From assembly GCA_020721865.1 (NCBI GenBank), contig DYLW01000013.1:1-62399 (forward strand): a stretch of DNA of 62,399 nucleotides. Direction: 5' to 3'. The stretch comes from Leptospira biflexa. Lineage in GTDB: Bacteria; Spirochaetota; Leptospiria; Turneriellales; DYLW01. Below the pieces are notes generated by a model. That model made no database searches. It had not been told where the DNA came from and saw nothing but the letters and a program-made list of their open reading frames with translations. The position numbers and the translations under genes were made by a program. Of the stretch, positions 9,190 to 16,403 are shown one piece after another (position 1 is the stretch's first letter; each line of letters begins with the position of its first letter).

Positions 9190-9328
9190 ACGGATTTTTG
9201 AATCGCAAAATGGCCGCTTCGCCGGTATTTATTCCGGTAAGCATTTTTTTAATCCAGAAAGCATAACACAGATCTTAGAAGACGGAGAGGAGGGGGATTA
9301 TCAAAGCTCTGGATTTTGCCTATATAAC

Positions 9329-9349
9329 AAAAAAACCCCTTGCGGGGTC
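9329..9349 (-). terminator. Intrinsic terminator of the FcpA-like gene
   Basis: On the minus strand ACCCC-GCAA-GGGGT is a 5-bp GC-rich stem closed by a GNRA-type GCAA tetraloop and followed directly by a run of T. It lies about 30 bases past the stop of the minus-strand gene. The plus strand has no comparable T-run after the stem. Confidence 0.85.
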
Positions 9350-9377
9350 TTCTTGATTGTCTAAAGAATTTTACGTC

Positions 9378-10199
9378 TTAGTTGTGGATAGCTATAATCT
9401 CGTCCCGGTTGACCTCAGAAAGGATTTTTTCATACTCAGGAGAGTTCTTTTTATACTTCAGTTCAGCGGCACGCAGAAGGTGTTCATTCTTTTTCTTTTT
9501 CAGGAAAATTCTTTCATCTTCTGTTCCGGCATTATATTTGGTCAGCACATTTTCCCGGAATCCATAGCAGGATGCCAGATATTTGTGGGGTGAAATCTCT
9601 TTGTCATATTTGGGATCCAGATTGATATATCTTTCCAGTATGTCTATACACTGGGGAAGATTTTTCAGGTCATACTGCTGGATTACCCAGTCTCTGTACA
9701 CATCTGCGATCAGCTCTTTAAACTTGTCGGATTCCCGTACTTTTCTATTCTGGATTTCATCCATGTGTGAAATGGAACGGCTGAAGTATGTCACTGCCTT
9801 CAGTTTGGCTTTGCGCTTCATTTCTGCTATCTGCCGCTCTTCCTTTGACTTTCTGTCCAGAGTCTGCCAGTACCATTTTTCGTTCAGATGCTTGGCTTCT
9901 GCAGCTTCTTCTCTGTATCTCTGAACACTTTCCCTCATTTTTTGGATGATGGATCTTCCGGTCTGGTAATTGGAAAGAGCCAGTCTCAGTTTATTCTCCG
10001 CAAACGCATCACTCAGTGTTACTAACTGATCAAAGGACTCAATATACGGTTTATAATCAGGATTATGCCATTTTGCTTCAGACTCATCGGCAACCTGACC
10101 TTCTGTTTTTTTATCCCCGCCCTCGTTCGCAGGCGGATTCTGAGCCGAAATTCCTGCTGTCAGCATTGCGACAGCGAATAACATTAATATCTTTTTCAT
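9378..10199 (-). CDS. FcpA/FcpB-like flagellar sheath protein (probable)
   Basis: 273 residues. A cleavable signal peptide (MKKILMLFAVAMLTAGISAQ) is followed by a polar linker, then long helices: about 70-150 rich in K/R/E (LNEKWYWQTLDRKSKEERQ, AVTYFSRSISHMDEIQN), then TPR-like helices (LKNLPQCIDILERYINLDP; SPHKYLASCYGF; KKKNEHLLRAAELKY). As I recall the leptospiral flagellar-coiling proteins FcpA and FcpB, this architecture and motif order match them. They coat the periplasmic filament and force its coiled shape. This is recognition from memory, not an alignment. A FliA-type promoter lies upstream (10244-10271), a GGGAAGGG ribosome-binding site precedes the ATG, and a strong terminator follows, so it is probably monocistronic and flagellum-regulated. 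Confidence 0.65.
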   Translation of the reverse strand: MKKILMLFAVAMLTAGISAQNPPANEGGDKKTEGQVADESEAKWHNPDYKPYIESFDQLVTLSDAFAENKLRLALSNYQTGRSIIQKMRESVQRYREEAAEAKHLNEKWYWQTLDRKSKEERQIAEMKRKAKLKAVTYFSRSISHMDEIQNRKVRESDKFKELIADVYRDWVIQQYDLKNLPQCIDILERYINLDPKYDKEISPHKYLASCYGFRENVLTKYNAGTEDERIFLKKKKNEHLLRAAELKYKKNSPEYEKILSEVNRDEIIAIHN

Positions 10200-10527
10200 A
10201 ACTTAACCCTTCCCTTATAAAATTTTATAGCTATTTACGGTAAGTATCGGTAAACGCTCTTCCCAAACTTAAAAAAAAACTAAATTATTTCAAGCGGCTT
10301 GGACATTTCTGAAAATGTTTTTACAAAAGGCAAGCTATTTTTGCTGTATTTTTCATGGAAAAACCTTATAAAAAAACGTTGACGGGCATCGACCAGTTTT
10401 TGTTACTGCCGTAATGACGAAAAACATCGTTATTGAAAATGTCTTATCCAATCGATGGAAAAGCATTAGAACAAGGATAAAACTATCTGCGGGAACGCAG
10501 AAAGAGTAAATAATCCAAGGAGAATAT
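10200..10527. other. Divergent intergenic region, FcpA-like / citrate synthase
   Basis: 328 bases without a gene. The left third holds the minus-strand promoter elements of the FcpA-like gene. For the plus-strand citrate synthase the best sigma-70-like pair is TTGACG (10379-10384), 17 bases, GTTACT, which is weak. A clear AGGAG sits 7 bases before the ATG. I see no riboswitch fold and no small ORF with a convincing start. Confidence 0.5.
10244..10271 (-). promoter_or_regulatory. FliA (sigma-28)-type promoter of the FcpA-like gene
   Basis: The minus strand has TAAGTTT (10271-10265) and ACCGATAC (10251-10244), with 16 bases between TAAG and ACCGATAC. The flagellar sigma-28 consensus is TAAAGTTT, about 15 bases from TAAA to GCCGATAA. 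Predicted transcription starts near 10237, giving a leader of about 38 bases that includes GGGAAGGG. A sigma-70-like TATAAA also occurs nearby (about 10224-10229), so dual promoters are possible. Confidence 0.45.
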
Positions 10528-11835
10528 ATGTCTAAGTTAAAAGAAACGTTGAAAGAAAAGATTGAAGGCTGGAGACCCCGCACCACAAGACTCATCAAAG
10601 AATTTGGTAATGTCAAACTGGGAGAGGTAACCATTGAGCAGGCAATTGGCGGTATGCGTTCCGTAAAATCCCTGGTAACAGATATTTCCTATCTGGATCC
10701 CAATGAGGGAATCCGTTTTCGCGGATACACCATTCCGGAAACTCTGGAAAAACTCCCCAAAGCACCTGGAGTGGATATGCCGTCCGTGGAGAGCTTTGTA
10801 TATCTTCTGCTTACCGGAGATATTCCTTCCGCTTCCAATGTGCAGGAAGTTGCGGCAGAATTTAAAGCCAGGTCCGGAGTTCCGCAGTATGTTTTTGATG
10901 TAATGAGAGCACTTCCCCGGGATTCCCATCCTATGGTGATGCTGTCCGCAGCGGTTGTGGCCATGCAGCGGGAATCTGAATTTGCAAAAGCTTATGAAGC
11001 CGGCGTCAATAAAATGGACTATTGGGACAGCACGTACGAAGATTATATGAATCTTCTGGCAAAACTGCCCACCATAGCGGCTTATATCTATCGTATGAAA
11101 TACCGTGCCGATGTGATCATTCCTCCCAATAATGATCTGGACTTTGGAGGAAACTTTGCTCACATGATGGGAATCCCCAAACCGTATGATGATGTGGCCC
11201 GTATGTATTTTATCCTCCACAGTGACCATGAAAGCGGAAACGTATCCGCACACACCGGACACTTGGTTGCCAGTGCCCTTTCTGATATGTATTATGCTCA
11301 GTCTGCCATGCTGGATGGTCTGGCTGGTCCTCTGCATGGTCTGGCTAACCAGGAAGTGTTGCGTTGGATCCAGGGCGTGATGGATAAAATGGGCGGAAAA
11401 ATCCCATCAGAAGAAGAAATGAAAAAATTTGTTTGGGATACTCTGAATTCCGGACAGGTAATCCCCGGATATGGTCATGCTGTACTGCGGAAAACTGATC
11501 CTCGCTACCAGACACAACGGGAATTCTGTCTCAAGCATCTGCCCAATGACGATATCTTCAAGTTTGTGGATATTCTCTACAAAGTGGTACCAGACATTCT
11601 GGTCCAGCAGGGAAAAGCCAAAAACCCATGGCCAAACGTGGATGCCCAGTCTGGGGTTATCCAATGGTACTATGGCCTGAAAGAATACGATTTCTATACC
11701 GTTCTTTTTGGTGTGGGACGTGCTATCGGTGTTGGGGCCAATATTGTTTGGGACAGAGCTCTGGGATATCCTCTGGAAAGACCAAAATCTCTGACTACTG
11801 CAATGCTGGAAGAAGTGGCCGGAATCAAAAAGTAA
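10528..11835 (+). CDS. Citrate synthase, eukaryotic/mitochondrial-type
   Basis: 435 residues. Condenses acetyl-CoA and oxaloacetate to citrate, entering the TCA cycle. The catalytic triad is visible: His near 270 (AGPLHGLANQEVL), His near 317 (IPGYGHAVLRKTDPRY) and Asp near 372 (NPWPNVDAQSG). HSDHESGNVSAHTGHL supplies an oxaloacetate-binding histidine. These motifs are those of the mitochondrial-type (type I, dimeric) enzyme and not of the allosteric NADH-sensitive hexamer of enterobacteria. The length also fits the mitochondrial form without its transit peptide. There is no export signal. Good ribosome-binding site (AGGAG), own terminator downstream, so a single-gene unit. Confidence 0.95.
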   Translation: MSKLKETLKEKIEGWRPRTTRLIKEFGNVKLGEVTIEQAIGGMRSVKSLVTDISYLDPNEGIRFRGYTIPETLEKLPKAPGVDMPSVESFVYLLLTGDIPSASNVQEVAAEFKARSGVPQYVFDVMRALPRDSHPMVMLSAAVVAMQRESEFAKAYEAGVNKMDYWDSTYEDYMNLLAKLPTIAAYIYRMKYRADVIIPPNNDLDFGGNFAHMMGIPKPYDDVARMYFILHSDHESGNVSAHTGHLVASALSDMYYAQSAMLDGLAGPLHGLANQEVLRWIQGVMDKMGGKIPSEEEMKKFVWDTLNSGQVIPGYGHAVLRKTDPRYQTQREFCLKHLPNDDIFKFVDILYKVVPDILVQQGKAKNPWPNVDAQSGVIQWYYGLKEYDFYTVLFGVGRAIGVGANIVWDRALGYPLERPKSLTTAMLEEVAGIKK

Positions 11836-11855
11836 AACGCTCATTTCTCAGGAAG

Positions 11856-11881
11856 AGGCCGCTCCAAGCGGCCTTTTTTTT
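11856..11881 (+). terminator. Intrinsic terminator of citrate synthase
   Basis: AGGCCGC-TCCAA-GCGGCCT, a 7-bp GC-rich stem with a 5-base loop followed by a T-run, 20 bases after the stop codon. Confidence 0.93.
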
Positions 11882-11990
11882 CTTTTTTTCAAAAAAAAAC
11901 AAAAAAAATCCGCATATTTTCCATAAATTTATTGACGGAGTGACTCATTTATTTATTGTGCACTGCACAACAAAACAGGAAAGCGGAAAC

Positions 11991-12320
11991 ATGAAAAATT
12001 TCTTCCGAAAGATGAAAAAAAACGAGGTTGCCCGGAGAAAACGGAATATTTTGCGGGTGTCTGTGGCCGTGATCCTGCCCGTTCTGCTTTTGGCTTCCAG
12101 TGGCGTGCATAGTACCATACAGAAAGATATTTTTAATACATATACCAATATCCGACTGGGCGTAGCTTATCTGAACGACCTGGCCGGACAAATGACCTCT
12201 CTGGAAGAGGTAGCCATGGCCCATAACGCAGGGCCGGGTGCCGTGAGACGGGGCTTTAGGCCGGAGTCTTACTGGGAAAAAATACGCACCTCCTATAGCG
12301 AGATTTCACACGATTTTTAA
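11991..12320 (+). CDS. Small exported protein with the C-terminal half of an SLT transglycosylase domain
   Basis: 109 residues. A basic N-terminus and a hydrophobic segment (about 22-41, VSVAVILPVLLLASSGVHS) give a signal peptide or anchor. The rest matches the second half of the soluble lytic transglycosylase fold: NIRLGVAYLNDLAG, then MAHNAGPGAVRRG (family NAGPG motif). The first half of the domain, with the catalytic Glu (normally in an ES motif) and the GxxGLMQ helix, is absent, so hydrolytic activity is unlikely. It may be a decaying fragment or a peptidoglycan-contact protein. The ribosome-binding site is weak (GGAAA). A strong terminator follows at once. A longer in-frame extension upstream would overlap citrate synthase and is not credible. 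Confidence 0.55.
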   Translation: MKNFFRKMKKNEVARRKRNILRVSVAVILPVLLLASSGVHSTIQKDIFNTYTNIRLGVAYLNDLAGQMTSLEEVAMAHNAGPGAVRRGFRPESYWEKIRTSYSEISHDF

Positions 12321-12333
12321 AGCGACACTTAAA

Positions 12334-12368
12334 GACCAATTCGAAATCCTTCGGATTGGTCTTTTTTT
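12334..12368 (+). terminator. Intrinsic terminator after the SLT-fragment gene
   Basis: A 12-bp stem (GACCAATTCGAA / TTCGGATTGGTC, one G-T pair) with loop ATCC, followed by eight T, 13 bases after the stop codon. It shows that the short ORF upstream is or was an expressed unit. Confidence 0.92.
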
Positions 12369-12379
12369 CTTTTTCCTCC

Positions 12380-12872
12380 AATCCGGTTTCCAAATATTAT
12401 AATATCCATGCCGGCTTCATCTTTTTTTATCTGGAGGATGGGCTTGAAGGCGGGGCATCCTATTATTGGGCACGGGAGGAGGATTATTCTGCGGATATGC
12501 TTTCTGTTCCGGTTACGGGGGAATTGATTCTGGAAATATCTCCGCTGCGTACTTTCCCCAAAGTGAAAAACAAAAAAGCCACCCACTGGGAAAAACCGCG
12601 ACCGGTTTTTGTTCCATATATGAAATTCTTTGCCGGTGGAAGCTATCTGTGGGTACAACGGGAAGAAAAGAAAGGATATTACCGGGGATATTCCCGCAGC
12701 GTGAATTCTGTTGATTTTCTGGGTGGGGCGGCCTGGGTTTTAAATATGCTCTGGTTTCCCGTTTTTCCCTGAAGATGGAAGGTGTTTTTTTTATCCAGAC
12801 AGAAACAGAAATCCAGAGTTTTGCGGCTGTGGAGATGGGGGGAGTTTTTCACTACTGGTACCGTCTACCGAA
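12380..12872 (+). pseudogene. Frameshifted outer-membrane beta-barrel remnant
   Basis: One frame reads VTGELILEISPLRTFPKV, YMKFFAGGSYLWVQREE and SVNSVDFLGGAAW (to about 12736), then stops at 12770. From 12736 the +2 frame continues naturally as GFKYALVSRFSLKMEGVFFI and FAAVEMGGVFHYWYR, with the alternating aromatic/polar pattern of barrel strands. Shifting once at GGAAW/GFKY restores a continuous barrel-like sequence of about 160 residues. There is no start codon with a signal peptide, and the second frame runs into miaB without a barrel-type end, so both ends look lost. Family unknown. A decayed gene is the simplest reading. Confidence 0.5.
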
Positions 12873-12908
12873 TCGTTTACACTGTCAAGGAGAAATTATT
12901 TTTATCCC

Positions 12909-14270
12909 ATGTTCACTTTTTACCTGGAAACCCATGGCTGCCAGATGAATGAGTATGATACCCTCATCGCCCGGAGTATTCTGGAAAGGGCGGGCGGGGT
13001 CTGGACATCCCGGGTGGAAAGTGCCCATTTGATTGTCATCAATACCTGTGCTGTCCGGGAAAAAGCCCAGGAAAAAGTGTTGAACCGGGTGCGTAGCCTG
13101 CTTTACCTGAAGAAAGAGAACGCCCGTGCCATCGGGATTATTGGGTGTGTTGCCCAGAGCGAAAAAGAGAAATTACTGGAAAATGCTCCGTTGGATTTTG
13201 TGATTGGGCCGGATTCCCTCCGTTCGCTGGCAGACCTTGCTGGCGTTGCGGAAAAAATTCCGGATGCAAATTCCCTGCCGGTTGTGAAGACAAAAATATC
13301 AGAAAGAGAAACCTATGAGGATATCCTTATCCGGAATTCCCGGTATTTCAGTGTGGAGGATTTTCCTTTTTCCCGGTTTGTCACCATCCAGAGAGGCTGT
13401 GACCATTTTTGCAGCTTTTGTGTGGTTCCGTTTACTCGTGGCAGGGAGAGATCCAAATCCACCCAGAGCATTCTGGATGAAATTAAACACTGGGAAGAAA
13501 CTGGTGCAAAATCCATTCTACTTCTGGGACAGAATGTGAATTCCTTTCATAATTCCACGGATACTTTTGTGGATTTGCTGGAGAAAATTCTCCGGGAAAC
13601 CGGGATCCCCCGGATATCTTTCACCTCTCCGCATCCAAAGGATTTTCCCATGGAGCTTCTTTCCCTCATCGGCCGGGAAAAGCGTCTGGTGTCCCACCTG
13701 CATGTCCCCCTCCAATCCGGCTCCGATGGGGTTCTGGAAAGAATGAAGCGGGGATACAGCCAGAAAGACTATCTGGAATTAATAGAGAACGCATACCGGG
13801 AAATTCCCCGGTTAAACCTGACCACGGATATTATTGTGGGTTTTCCAGGAGAATCCCACGAGGACTTTGAACAGACCCGGAAAGTCATGCAACTGGCCGA
13901 TTTTGATTCCGCATTCATGTTTGCCTATTCAGAAAGGCCACACACCTACGCCCGGCAAAAATACCCGGATGACATTCCGGAGAAGTTAAAAATAGAACGG
14001 TTGCAGATTATCATAGAGGAACAGAATGCCAGAGCCCGCAAAAAAAATGAGACCTATCGGGGAAGCACCGTTCTTATGATCCCGGAAGAATTTTCCAAAC
14101 GCGGTCAGGAATACATTGCCGGAAAAAGCGAAAACGGGAAAAAAATTCTCCTGGATTCCCGCAATCTGCCGGAGGAATGGATTACCCGGCATGAGGAAAT
14201 ACCGGTTATGGTGGAATCGGCCACATCTGTCACCCTGTTTGGGAAAATTACGGAACCGGATGTTTGTTGA
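12909..14270 (+). CDS. miaB: tRNA-2-methylthio-N6-dimethylallyladenosine synthase MiaB
   Basis: 453 residues. A radical-SAM methylthiotransferase that adds a methylthio group to i6A37 of tRNAs reading UNN codons. The N-terminal UPF0004 domain has the auxiliary-cluster cysteines C11 (ETHGCQMNEYD), C47 (VINTCAVREKA) and C80 (IIGCVAQSEK). The radical-SAM CxxxCxxC is C164, C168 and C171 (RGCDHFCSFCVVPFTRG). A C-terminal TRAM domain covers about 375-445. QMNEYD distinguishes MiaB from MtaB and RimO. The AAGGAG is about 17 bases upstream of the ATG, rather far. The 3' end overlaps the convergent DnaC-like gene by 23 bases. Confidence 0.95.
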   Translation: MFTFYLETHGCQMNEYDTLIARSILERAGGVWTSRVESAHLIVINTCAVREKAQEKVLNRVRSLLYLKKENARAIGIIGCVAQSEKEKLLENAPLDFVIGPDSLRSLADLAGVAEKIPDANSLPVVKTKISERETYEDILIRNSRYFSVEDFPFSRFVTIQRGCDHFCSFCVVPFTRGRERSKSTQSILDEIKHWEETGAKSILLLGQNVNSFHNSTDTFVDLLEKILRETGIPRISFTSPHPKDFPMELLSLIGREKRLVSHLHVPLQSGSDGVLERMKRGYSQKDYLELIENAYREIPRLNLTTDIIVGFPGESHEDFEQTRKVMQLADFDSAFMFAYSERPHTYARQKYPDDIPEKLKIERLQIIIEEQNARARKKNETYRGSTVLMIPEEFSKRGQEYIAGKSENGKKILLDSRNLPEEWITRHEEIPVMVESATSVTLFGKITEPDVC

Positions 14271-15096
14271 AGCGGGTACGAAAATCCATGGATTCAATAA
14301 ATATGGGATTCGTCATTTCCTCCAGGCGGGAAAAAATTCTGCCGTTAAAAAGATCTTTCCATTTTTTGGGTTCCTCATTGGATGTGATGATGGTGGGTTT
14401 CATGCTTTCATAGCGGGCATTGATTAAATCGTAGAGGGTTCTTTTTTCCCATTCACTATCGGCCTGGACGCCAAAATCATCAATAACCAGCACATCGCTT
14501 TGTGCGATTTTATTATATATTTCCTCCCCTTTGCCATACATCGCATTTTCTGTATTGAACGTTGCACGGATGGGATTAAAAAAGTCCCGTGTAATATTGA
14601 TATACGTGGATTTAACCTGGTATTCATAGATGAGTTCATTAAGGATTAACGACGCCAGCATGGTTTTTCCGGTGCCGGTGGGTCCATAAATATACAAACC
14701 GGAGCGGTTTTCCAGGGATATCTGGCGATAATTTTCCAGATAATTAATGGCCATATCAAAAGCTGCCAGAAGAGATGTCCGGATACCCGGATCATCGGAG
14801 AAATCTGTCTGGAAACTGTCCAAGCGGGAGTATATATACTTTTCCGGGATGTGGGAATTCTGAAAAATCTTTTGGATTTTTTTCACGGTTTCCCGGGTGT
14901 TTTTGCAAACGCAGACTCTTGTGGTTCCGGTAGTGTATTCATGGATCAGATATGGATACTGCTTTTCGCACTCACAGTATTTTTCCACGCACTGGCATAT
15001 TTCCAGATTCAGCACATTCTTTTTCCCCGATGGCGGGCGGTAGATATATCCTTTCCCGTGGCAGTAGGGGCAGTGGATATCCGGAACGGGATGCAT
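14248..15096 (-). CDS. DnaC/DnaI-like AAA+ ATPase (putative helicase loader) with Cys-rich N-terminus
   Basis: 282 residues. Walker A at YGPTGTGKTMLAS, Walker B at LVIDDFGVQ, sensor-1 at TIITSNEEP: the AAA+ core of the DnaC/DnaI/IstB group that loads or remodels DnaB-type helicase. The N-terminal 60 residues carry eight cysteines: CPYCHGKG, ICQC, CEC and VCVC. This suggests one or two zinc sites, as DnaI N-domains also have. The C-terminal RFNKHPVP end lacks the extended IstB domain. There is no transposase partner nearby, so replication is more likely than transposition. It is convergent with miaB (23-base overlap) and divergent from the next gene. No obvious ribosome-binding site. Confidence 0.8.
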   Translation of the reverse strand: MHPVPDIHCPYCHGKGYIYRPPSGKKNVLNLEICQCVEKYCECEKQYPYLIHEYTTGTTRVCVCKNTRETVKKIQKIFQNSHIPEKYIYSRLDSFQTDFSDDPGIRTSLLAAFDMAINYLENYRQISLENRSGLYIYGPTGTGKTMLASLILNELIYEYQVKSTYINITRDFFNPIRATFNTENAMYGKGEEIYNKIAQSDVLVIDDFGVQADSEWEKRTLYDLINARYESMKPTIITSNEEPKKWKDLFNGRIFSRLEEMTNPIFIESMDFRTRFNKHPVP

Positions 15097-15181
15097 AGTG
15101 CCAGAAAAAAATAACGGGGGAACGCATAAAGAAAAAAACGTTTTTGTTACCTTTTTAGTGGATAAAGCGTCCTATTGAGAA

Positions 15182-15556
15182 ATGAGCAAGGAATTATTTC
15201 AATCGGAGGGTTTTCGTAGAGAGCAGGATTCCCTGGATCAGAATACAGATTTAAGGATGGTTCATCTGCCCATCCATCTCTTCACGCTTATGGAACGCGA
15301 GATCATACCATTTTTTTATGCAGTCCATCAATCCATGGTAACGGAGGATATTGCCATATTCTGTGGGAAATTAAAAGAATTCTCTGTTCGGTATAATCTG
15401 GGATTTCTGGAACGATTTGCACAGAATTTGGAGATGCACCTCCGGAATTTCTCTGTGGAGGAGATGGAAAACTATCTGGATATTTTTGACGGCTTTATCC
15501 GGAATCACACACGGGGTAAAATTGACGGAAAAAAAATATCGGAAAAAAATCCATAA
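15182..15556 (+). CDS. Small helical protein, similar to C-terminal modules of hybrid sensor kinases
   Basis: 124 residues, all helical, with no signal peptide or membrane span. The pattern (IIPFFYAVHQSMVTEDIAIF, KLKEFSVRYNLGFLERFAQ, FSVEEMENYLDIFDGFI) resembles the helical tail found after receiver domains in many hybrid histidine kinases, here as a standalone protein. No phosphorylatable His context is evident. Its 3' end overlaps the probable TTG start of pnp by 35 bases, so the two are probably co-translated. Function unknown. Confidence 0.55.
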   Translation: MSKELFQSEGFRREQDSLDQNTDLRMVHLPIHLFTLMEREIIPFFYAVHQSMVTEDIAIFCGKLKEFSVRYNLGFLERFAQNLEMHLRNFSVEEMENYLDIFDGFIRNHTRGKIDGKKISEKNP

Positions 15557-16403
15557 GGCGGCCAAATATATCCAATCCAAAATGGGAATTTCTCTGCCGG
15601 AATCCGGAGTCGCCATTTTTCTGGGGTCTGGTATGGGGGAATTTATCAGGAAGGTGGAAATTCTGGGGCGTATCCCCTATCAAAAGATTCCCGGATTCCG
15701 GAAACCTTCGGTGCCGGGTCACGCCGGCGAACTCATCTTGGCCCGGCGGAAGAGAACCGTTTTCTGGATTGCCTCCGGCAGAATTCATTATTACGAAGGT
15801 TATGGCATGGAAACCGTAACGTTTCCAGTGCACGTGCTGGCCGAACTGGGGGTGTATGTCCTCATCCTGAGCAATGCAGCCGGCAGCGTATCCGGGGAAT
15901 TGCATCCGGGCGATGTGGTGGTTCTGGAAGATCATATCAACGGCATGGGAACAAACCCCTCCCGGTTTCCGTTTCTGCCGGAAAAACCTTTTACGGATAT
16001 GACGGAAACATACAATAAAAAACTGATTTCTGATTTTATAGCCATCGGTCAGAAATATTCGATTCCCATAAAAAAGGGGATTTATTATGCGGTTTCCGGG
16101 CCCTCCTTTGAAACTCCGGCGGAAATCCGGATGATGGCCACGCTGGGAGCGGATATGGTGGGAATGAGCACAGTGCCGGAAGCCGTGGCCGGGAAATACC
16201 ATGGCATGAAAATTTTTGCTTTCAGCGTTATATCCAACTATGGCTCTGGTACCAGTGGCAGTGGTGTGGATCATGATTCCGTGCTGGAAACAGTAAAGAA
16301 GAGAATGAACGCCCTCAATCCGGTGCTACTGGAATTTATTGGGAATATGACGTCCCTTGATGAGGTTAAACAAAATGCAGAAAAATCCGCTCTTTCAGAA
16401 TAA
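15522..16403 (+). CDS. Purine-nucleoside phosphorylase
   Basis: 293 residues from a TTG start. Trimeric-type (PNP/MTAP family II) phosphorylase: phosphate-binding GSGMGEF near the N-terminus, GHAGEL, GRIHYYEGYGM, LILSNAAGSVSGEL, YAVSGPSFETPAEIR and VGMSTVPEAVAG. Cleaves purine (deoxy)ribonucleosides with phosphate in cytoplasmic purine salvage. The TTG at 15522 follows CGGGGT with suitable spacing and starts the conserved helix (AAKYIQSK). The next ATG (about 15582) would cut that helix. The gene overlaps both neighbours: the small helical protein (35 bases) and gcvPB (29 bases). Confidence 0.92.
   Translation: MTEKKYRKKIHKAAKYIQSKMGISLPESGVAIFLGSGMGEFIRKVEILGRIPYQKIPGFRKPSVPGHAGELILARRKRTVFWIASGRIHYYEGYGMETVTFPVHVLAELGVYVLILSNAAGSVSGELHPGDVVVLEDHINGMGTNPSRFPFLPEKPFTDMTETYNKKLISDFIAIGQKYSIPIKKGIYYAVSGPSFETPAEIRMMATLGADMVGMSTVPEAVAGKYHGMKIFAFSVISNYGSGTSGSGVDHDSVLETVKKRMNALNPVLLEFIGNMTSLDEVKQNAEKSALSE

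Noticed and set aside
11628..12320. 230-codon version of the SLT-fragment protein starting inside citrate synthase
   Set aside because: The extra N-terminus is out-of-frame citrate synthase and terminator sequence; the signal peptide starts at the ATG at 11991.
14248..15096. DnaC-like ATPase as an IstB helper of an IS21 element
   Set aside because: There is no IstA-like transposase or terminal repeats nearby, and the Cys-rich N-domain fits replication loaders better.
16300..16380. Glycine riboswitch upstream of gcvPB
   Set aside because: The gcvPB start lies inside the pnp coding sequence; there is no untranslated leader for a riboswitch.
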